36,281 bases of DNA from an uncultured Collinsella sp. (GTDB taxonomy: Bacteria; Actinomycetota; Coriobacteriia; Coriobacteriales; Coriobacteriaceae): positions 1-36,281 of the forward strand of contig CAKUBM010000023.1 of the NCBI GenBank assembly GCA_934643145.1, written 5' to 3'. Positions 31,992 through 36,281 of the stretch are shown piece after piece (the stretch's first letter is position 1; the number at the start of each line of letters is the position of its first letter). The notes under the pieces were generated by a model, which saw only the letters and a program-made list of their open reading frames with translations, did no database searches and was not told the DNA's origin. The position numbers and the translations under genes were made by a program.

Positions 31992-32032
31992 GTCGAAGCC
32001 GCCGCAAAGGCGCCCTTTGTGGCGGCTTCGAC
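31992..32032. terminator. Long hairpin between the cyclo-ligase and hicB genes
   Basis: GTCGAAGCCGCCGCAAAGG (31992-32010) faces CCTTTGTGGCGGCTTCGAC (32014-32032) with one G-T wobble and a 3-base loop. It lies 12 bases after the hicB stop codon. The T-run on the minus strand is poor (GTTTG), so it is a possible, not certain, hicAB terminator. Confidence 0.5.
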
Positions 32033-32044
32033 TCGACGTTGGCT

Positions 32045-32374
32045 TCACAGCGCCGCAGCGATCGCTTCAGTCACAAACTTATTGAGTGACTCACCCTTCT
32101 TTGCCGCCGCCAGCGCTGCTTGCTTGTGGAGCTCAGAGCCCGTTCTTACGTTGAACGAGCCCTTAAAAGCCCGCTCGGGTTCCTTGCCCTTCTCGGCGCA
32201 AAACTCAAGGTAATCGTCGACGGCGTCGTGGAAGCATTGCTCCACTTCTTCAGCCGTGGAGCCTTCAAATACGATTGCGTCCCTAATGCCGGCGACCATA
32301 CCTGTTAGCACATGCTGTTCGGCATCGAACTCGACCGGGGCGAAATAACCCTTGTATGCCAAAACGTTACTCAT
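32045..32374 (-). CDS. hicB: HicB-family antitoxin
   Basis: This encodes 109 residues; the start at 32374 has GGAGG upstream. The N-terminal part (KGYFAPVEFDAEQHVLTG, then IVFEGSTAEEVEQCFHDAVD) is the partly degenerate RNase H-like HicB fold that blocks the toxin. The C-terminal FNVRTGSELHKQAALAAAKK and SLNKFVTEAI form a ribbon-helix-helix DNA-binding domain. Its start overlaps the end of hicA by 8 bases. It is expected to repress the pair at the palindrome 32646-32664. This and hicA are AT-richer than the flanks. Confidence 0.9.
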   Translation of the reverse strand: MSNVLAYKGYFAPVEFDAEQHVLTGMVAGIRDAIVFEGSTAEEVEQCFHDAVDDYLEFCAEKGKEPERAFKGSFNVRTGSELHKQAALAAAKKGESLNKFVTEAIAAAL

Positions 32375-32630
32375 GACTACCTCCGACATCTTGCAGAAAG
32401 CGAACGATGTTTCGAATGGTCCCCACTGTCAATTCGTCAGATGGATGAGGCGCGTGCATTACGAACATTCTGCCATCTGATGGCCTGTAGAAGCGAACGC
32501 GCGATCCGGATGTCTTGCCTTTGCTGTCCATTTCAAAGCCATATGAAGCCATAACTTTAAGAAAGTCAGCGAATCTATACGTTGAAGGACAGCTAAGCAG
32601 CTGGGCGATGAGTTTATCGGATCGAGTCAT
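32367..32630 (-). CDS. hicA: HicA-family toxin, variant active-site segment
   Basis: This encodes 87 residues, the first gene of the pair. HicA toxins are small double-stranded-RNA-binding-fold mRNA interferases. The region of the usual catalytic G-S-H reads SGSRVRFYRP, with R44 where the histidine is expected; H59 and H62 (MHAPHPSDEL) remain. Other HicA homologues with a GSRVxF segment exist, so this is probably a subfamily rather than a broken gene. TVGTIRNIVRFLQDVG is the typical C-terminal helix. GAGG precedes the ATG. Confidence 0.82.
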   Translation of the reverse strand: MTRSDKLIAQLLSCPSTYRFADFLKVMASYGFEMDSKGKTSGSRVRFYRPSDGRMFVMHAPHPSDELTVGTIRNIVRFLQDVGGSHE

Positions 32631-32645
32631 CCCGCCTCACATTCT

Positions 32646-32664
32646 GCAACTATATTCTAGTTGC
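32646..32664. promoter_or_regulatory. Putative HicB operator over the hicAB promoter
   Basis: GCAACTA and TAGTTGC form a perfect 7-bp inverted repeat around TATTC, 16 bases before the hicA start. The minus-strand TAGAATATAG within it resembles a -10 region. Confidence 0.6.
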
Positions 32665-32693
32665 AATTTCAGTTCGATGCAAGCACCTCTACT

Positions 32694-32719
32694 ATAGAAC
32701 ATGTGTGCGTATAGAACAA
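32694..32719. other. Two ATAGAACA half sites
   Basis: ATAGAACA at 32694 and ATAGAACAA at 32711 match the half sites before SIS gene 3 but with a 17-base period instead of 10. No gene reads away from them on the plus strand. The rest of the 313-base gap 32631-32943 holds the hicAB operator, a palindrome and a terminator. Confidence 0.35.
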
Positions 32720-32788
32720 GTGTTCGAATCACAACTGAGGAAGGAGACAGGCACCTTTGTGGTGGTCTGTGCTGTGGAGTGGGCGTCT

Positions 32789-32865
32789 GCGGCGGTTTGT
32801 CTCAATCTGTAACAGTAACTCGGCAAAATTGGACCTAGATGTTACAGATTGAGACAAACCGCCGC
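32789..32865. repeat. 77-bp palindrome with 26-bp perfect arms
   Basis: GCGGCGGTTTGTCTCAATCT plus GTAACA (32789-32814) is perfectly complementary to 32840-32865 around a 25-base loop. No coding content. Confidence 0.9.
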
Positions 32866-32893
32866 GGTGGGCTGCGCCGCCCCGCTCAAACCG

Positions 32894-32938
32894 CAGAAAA
32901 AAGGTAGATTTTTAGGCATGTCCCAAAAATCTACCTTT
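32894..32938 (-). terminator. Rho-independent terminator of the M16 peptidase gene
   Basis: On the minus strand AAAGGTAGATTTTT and AAAAATCTACCTTT form a 14-bp stem (32938-32925 with 32913-32900) around GGGACATGCCT, followed by TTT. It begins six bases after the peptidase stop codon. Confidence 0.85.
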
Positions 32939-32943
32939 GTGCA

Positions 32944-35900
32944 TTAAGCCAGCAGGTCGATGACGTTAAAGCCGGCGTTGCTCTTTGCGATGACGTCGCG
33001 GCCGCCAAAGACGCAGCTGGGCGACTCGGCTGCGATGCGCGTCACGTCGGTGCCGAGCGAGCGCAGCTCACCGGGCGTGGCGGCGAGCATCTGGGCGCGA
33101 CGCTCCTCGCGCGCATGCGGATCAAGCCCGGCCAGGTAGGTCGTGTTGCGGCGCTTGGTGAGCGCGTACGGCTTCACCGGCGCGTCCATGCCGCTCACGC
33201 AGCTCACGATAAAGCCCTCAAAGGCGGCTTCGTCGGGCTCAAAGCTGCCGAGCCATGCACCCGCGCGCTTCACGCGCTCAATCGAAGGATCGATCGTCGG
33301 GTCGCGGTAGGTGTAGAACGTCGTCTGGCGCTCGCCGGCTGCGCGGAATCCGCAGCCGTACGCACCGCCCTTCACGCGGATCTCGTTCCACAGGTAGTCG
33401 TAGGAGAGCGCGTTGGCGGCAACCGCCCAGGCGCCCGTCACGTCGAGCCCCAACCGACGCGGATCGCACGCGCGTGCCGCAAAGCAGATGTCGCTGGGGA
33501 TGACGAACGCCTCGTGACGGTCGCGTGGCTCCGGCACCACGAGCGTGCCGCTGGCAGCGTCGTTGCCCGCGCCAAGCCCCAGGTTACCCGCGGCATCCCA
33601 GTACGCGTCAAAGTCCTCATCGCTGCCGGTAAAGCTCGCCATGCAGCCATCGGCCACAAAGATGCGCTCCGCCAGCTCGGCAAGCTTGGCGCGCAGGCCG
33701 TCCAGTCGCTCGTCAAAGTGGTCGAGCAGATCGCGCAGGAACAGGTAGAAGTCCACGCCCGAAAGCTGCTCGCGCACCACGGCCGAAGGCGAGCTGTAGC
33801 TCATCGCGCGACCGAGCGCCGCCGAGTGACCGTTGTTGATAAAGCCCTGCTCAAGCCCAATGCGAATCTGCGTTAGCACGTCGCGCACGCGGTCGGCGTC
33901 GGCGTCTGCCAACAGCGTGCTCGACCACACCTCGCGCGGCAGACTTGCCAGCGCATCGATCTTCTCGGACAGGGCGCCGGCGCTCACCAGCAGGTAGGGG
34001 CGCACGCCGTCCACTTCGGGCTGCGTCATGACTTCGGTCGTAAAGCTCAAAAAGCCGAGCTTGCCAGCGAGCAAGTTGTCGAGTTCCTCGGCCGAATGCT
34101 CGCGCGTGGGCAGCTGCTTAAGCAGGCGGCAGAGCAGCGTCACATAGGGCAGGTCCTCAAACGCGACGCAGCTCAGGTCGAAATACTGCATGGCGTAGGC
34201 CAGGCGGTTGGTAGGGATGTCGTGGCGCAGACAGACGATGGGCGCGGTCGTGTCCACGACCAGCGGCGGTTCGGGGCGCGCCTCGCCAATGTCGGACACG
34301 CGCAGGCGCGGCAGCGTGTCCTTGTCCTCGGGCGTGTCCTCGGCTTCCTGCGCGGCACGCAGCGCGGCCGTGCGCTCGACCACGTCGGCCAGCTCGGCAT
34401 CGGTCATGGCATCGCGCTTGGCTGCCAGCTCGGTGGCCTCGGCACCCTCCGAACCCTCGGCGGCGTCCACCGGCACCAGCTCGACCAGTGCCATGTGGTC
34501 GTTTTCCAGCACCAGCTCGCGCAGCAGGTCCTCAAAGTAGGTGCCGTCCAGCTCGCTACGCAGCTCCTCGTACACCGGGCCGTACTTGAGCGCCAACGTC
34601 GCGGCGTCGTCATCGTAGAGCCAGGTGCTTAGCGCGTCGCACGCAATTGCCACGCCGTCGGCGATACCGTAGTCGCGCTGGCGCAGGTCGTATTCGTTGC
34701 TGCTGATGATGGCTTCCAGGCGCTCGCGCGGAACGCCGTGCTCGCACAGGTCGCGGCAGGCGTTCTGGAACATGCGACGCAGTTCGCGCGCCATGCCGGG
34801 CTGCGCGTTTTGCAGCATGATGAGCTCGTAGGGCTGCAGGCTCTCGGCCGCGGTGTAGCTCACCACGTTGCCGCCCAGGCCGGCGGCCAGAATGGCCTTC
34901 TTAACCGGTGCTTCGTTGGAGCCCAGCAGTGCCTCAAACAGGATATCCGCCGCGATCGTGCGCTTGCGGTCGAGCGCGCTGCCAAGCACCAGGCCCAGGC
35001 CCACCAGGGCGTTCTCGGGTGTGGTGGCCATCTCGACGCGCTTATACTCGCAGGTCACGGGCGCCTGCACGTCCAGCGGATTGGGTGCCAGCGTGGACGG
35101 GTCCTCGCCGGCGGCGACGGCGGCGTCCATGCGGCGGCTCGCGGCACTCGACTGCGACAGATAGCGCTCGTCCAAAAAGGCCAACGCTCGGTCCACGTCC
35201 AGGTCGCCGTAGAGCGTGATGTAGGAGTTGGAAGGATTGTAGTGGCGCGCGTGCGTATCCAGGAACTGATCGTAGGTGAGCGCAGGGATCGCGCGTGGGT
35301 CGCCGCCGCTCTCGTGCGCATAGGCGGTGTCGGGATAGAGCGCGGCGTTGACGGCGTCGTCCAGCACGCTCATGGGGTCGGACAGCGCGCCCTTCATCTC
35401 GTTGAACACCACGCCGTTATAGCGCAGCGTGCCTTCGCGCAGGCTCGCGGAGCTGCCGTCGCTCTCGCCCTCGGCGCCTTCCGGCAGGTCAAGCTCGTAG
35501 TGCCAGCCCTCCTGCTCAAAAATGGTGGGCTTGGTGTAGATGGCCGGGTTGAACACCGCGTCCAGGTACACGTCCATCAGGTTGTACAGATCCTGCTCGT
35601 TGGTGGTGGCGACGGGGTAGATGGTCTTGTCGGGGTAGGTCATGGCGTTGAGAAACGTCTGCATGGAGCTCTTGATCAGGTCGACAAACGGCTCCTTGAC
35701 GGGAAACTTGGCCGACCCGCACAGTACCGAGTGCTCAAGAATATGGAACACGCCGGTGGAATCGGCTGGCGGCGTCTTAAAGCCAATGGCAAAGGCCTTG
35801 TTTTCGTCGTCGCACGCCAGGTACAGCAGGCGAGCACCCGAGGCAGTGTGGCGCAGCACGTAAGCGTCAGAGTCGAGCTCGGGCACGGTCTCGCAGCGCT

Positions 35901-35982
35901 CGACGGCAAAACCGTGGCAGGTAGTGCCGGGCACCAGCAGTGCGGCGGCAGCGGCGCGCGGGTCGGTTGAGGTGGTGGGCAT
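32944..35982 (-). CDS. M16-family metallopeptidase (presequence-protease type)
   Basis: This encodes 1012 residues; the start at 35982 follows AAAGGAGA. The inverted zinc motif H-x-x-E-H is HILEH (H80, E83, H84) within GVFHILEHSVLCGS. E195 in VVFNEMKGALSDP is the likely third ligand. The single-chain length with two M16 halves fits the M16C branch (PreP/insulinase-like), which degrades short peptides in a closed chamber. Residues ~560-590 are an acidic Ala/Glu linker between the halves. The second half includes KGGAYGCGFRA, the conserved substrate-binding Arg/Tyr region. There is no signal peptide, so it is probably cytosolic. Confidence 0.93.
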   Translation of the reverse strand: MPTTSTDPRAAAAALLVPGTTCHGFAVERCETVPELDSDAYVLRHTASGARLLYLACDDENKAFAIGFKTPPADSTGVFHILEHSVLCGSAKFPVKEPFVDLIKSSMQTFLNAMTYPDKTIYPVATTNEQDLYNLMDVYLDAVFNPAIYTKPTIFEQEGWHYELDLPEGAEGESDGSSASLREGTLRYNGVVFNEMKGALSDPMSVLDDAVNAALYPDTAYAHESGGDPRAIPALTYDQFLDTHARHYNPSNSYITLYGDLDVDRALAFLDERYLSQSSAASRRMDAAVAAGEDPSTLAPNPLDVQAPVTCEYKRVEMATTPENALVGLGLVLGSALDRKRTIAADILFEALLGSNEAPVKKAILAAGLGGNVVSYTAAESLQPYELIMLQNAQPGMARELRRMFQNACRDLCEHGVPRERLEAIISSNEYDLRQRDYGIADGVAIACDALSTWLYDDDAATLALKYGPVYEELRSELDGTYFEDLLRELVLENDHMALVELVPVDAAEGSEGAEATELAAKRDAMTDAELADVVERTAALRAAQEAEDTPEDKDTLPRLRVSDIGEARPEPPLVVDTTAPIVCLRHDIPTNRLAYAMQYFDLSCVAFEDLPYVTLLCRLLKQLPTREHSAEELDNLLAGKLGFLSFTTEVMTQPEVDGVRPYLLVSAGALSEKIDALASLPREVWSSTLLADADADRVRDVLTQIRIGLEQGFINNGHSAALGRAMSYSSPSAVVREQLSGVDFYLFLRDLLDHFDERLDGLRAKLAELAERIFVADGCMASFTGSDEDFDAYWDAAGNLGLGAGNDAASGTLVVPEPRDRHEAFVIPSDICFAARACDPRRLGLDVTGAWAVAANALSYDYLWNEIRVKGGAYGCGFRAAGERQTTFYTYRDPTIDPSIERVKRAGAWLGSFEPDEAAFEGFIVSCVSGMDAPVKPYALTKRRNTTYLAGLDPHAREERRAQMLAATPGELRSLGTDVTRIAAESPSCVFGGRDVIAKSNAGFNVIDLLA

Positions 35983-36118
35983 ATGCAGTCTCCTTTGACG
36001 CCCCAGCGGGGGCGAATCGAGTCGAATCCCCGAGAGTATACCCATATGGGGCCGCGGCACTGCGGCGAACTGGAGACGATGCCGGCTGATCGTCGATCAC
36101 TCGCGGTTCGCCCGCCGC

Positions 36119-36190
36119 ACGAGCGTGGATATCTGGACGCACGAGCGTGGAAAATTGGACGCTCGCCAAACGAGAGTGGATATTTGGACG
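36119..36190 (+). repeat. Three 21-bp ACGAGCGTGG repeats
   Basis: Units at 36119-36139, 36141-36161 and 36170-36190 follow ACGAGCGTGGATATTTGGACG with few changes. They lie between the peptidase gene and the transposase remnant. A fourth unit is at 24155-24176 on the other strand. Confidence 0.8.
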
Positions 36191-36232
36191 GAATCTGCCG
36201 CAAAGGGGGTGCGGACGATTTCCTGGACCGCC

Positions 36233-36281
36233 CTATGCGTATCCAAGCTTCCTGCGGTACTCCATCGGGCTCAGCCACCCG
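36233..36281 (-). CDS. IS3-family transposase, C-terminal end only (window edge)
   Basis: The minus-strand frame from 36280 reads GWLSPMEYRRKLGYA and then a stop at 36233-36235. W-L-S-P-M-E-Y-R-R-x-L-G-Y is the standard C-terminus of IS3/IS150-type transposase OrfB (integrase catalytic core). The rest lies outside the window, so whether the element is intact is unknown. The terminal inverted repeat should lie within 36190-36232, but I could not fix it from one end. Confidence 0.75.
   Translation of the reverse strand, partial: GWLSPMEYRRKLGYA

Noticed and set aside
36119..36190. CRISPR array
   Set aside because: Three 21-bp units with spacers of 1 and 8 bases do not have repeat-spacer structure, and no cas genes are present.

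Overview
The window looks like a chromosomal segment of a high-GC gut actinobacterium of the Coriobacteriia, most probably Collinsella. The reasons are the gene complement (mannose-family PTS, SIS-domain sugar enzymes, rmuC/nth/mfd/recQ), AAAGGA/GGAGG ribosome sites, -10 boxes such as TACAAT and TACCAT, and many intergenic palindromes. The genus is an inference from gene content; no marker gene is present.

Layout. 1-2962 is an accessory stretch: a membrane protein lying between two ~167-bp direct repeats, a small membrane-anchored protein, and a lower-GC overlapping pair (nucleotidyltransferase plus helix-turn-helix protein) that looks like a toxin-antitoxin or defence unit. 3012-13450 is housekeeping: rmuC, an ABC exporter, nth, mfd, a PAP2 phosphatase, a threonine aldolase and a GNAT acetyltransferase. 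13824-28141 is a sugar-amine region: three SIS-domain proteins of the FrlB type, three GntR/UTRA regulators, a mannose-family PTS (fused EIIAB, EIIC, EIID), an EamA transporter, a HAD phosphatase, a YitT protein, and recQ lying directly upstream of the third regulator. 28227-31923 holds a cyclase-family hydrolase, an L-2-hydroxyacid dehydrogenase (minus), metA and 5-formyl-THF cyclo-ligase (minus). 32045-36281 holds hicAB, an M16 metallopeptidase and the C-terminus of an IS3-type transposase at the window edge.

How the genes work together. The PTS genes followed by SIS deglycase-like genes resemble the Salmonella gfr system for fructoselysine and glucoselysine. In that system the PTS phosphorylates the Amadori compound on entry, and SIS enzymes split it into glucose-6-phosphate and the amino acid. 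Each of the three regulators has its own direct-repeat motif near it: TGTAT-type at the first SIS gene, CGTTATA-N2-CGTTATA at the PTS, EamA and regulator genes, and ATAGAACA-type at the third SIS gene. This suggests three separately induced branches with different substrates.

The intergenic DNA is unusually rich in long, often perfect inverted repeats from several unrelated families: 30-bp arms at 875-964, a 123-bp element present twice, a 181-bp nested palindrome, 77-bp and 68-bp palindromes, and a 48-bp element present twice in the same position ahead of two unrelated start codons. These are the least explained features of the window.
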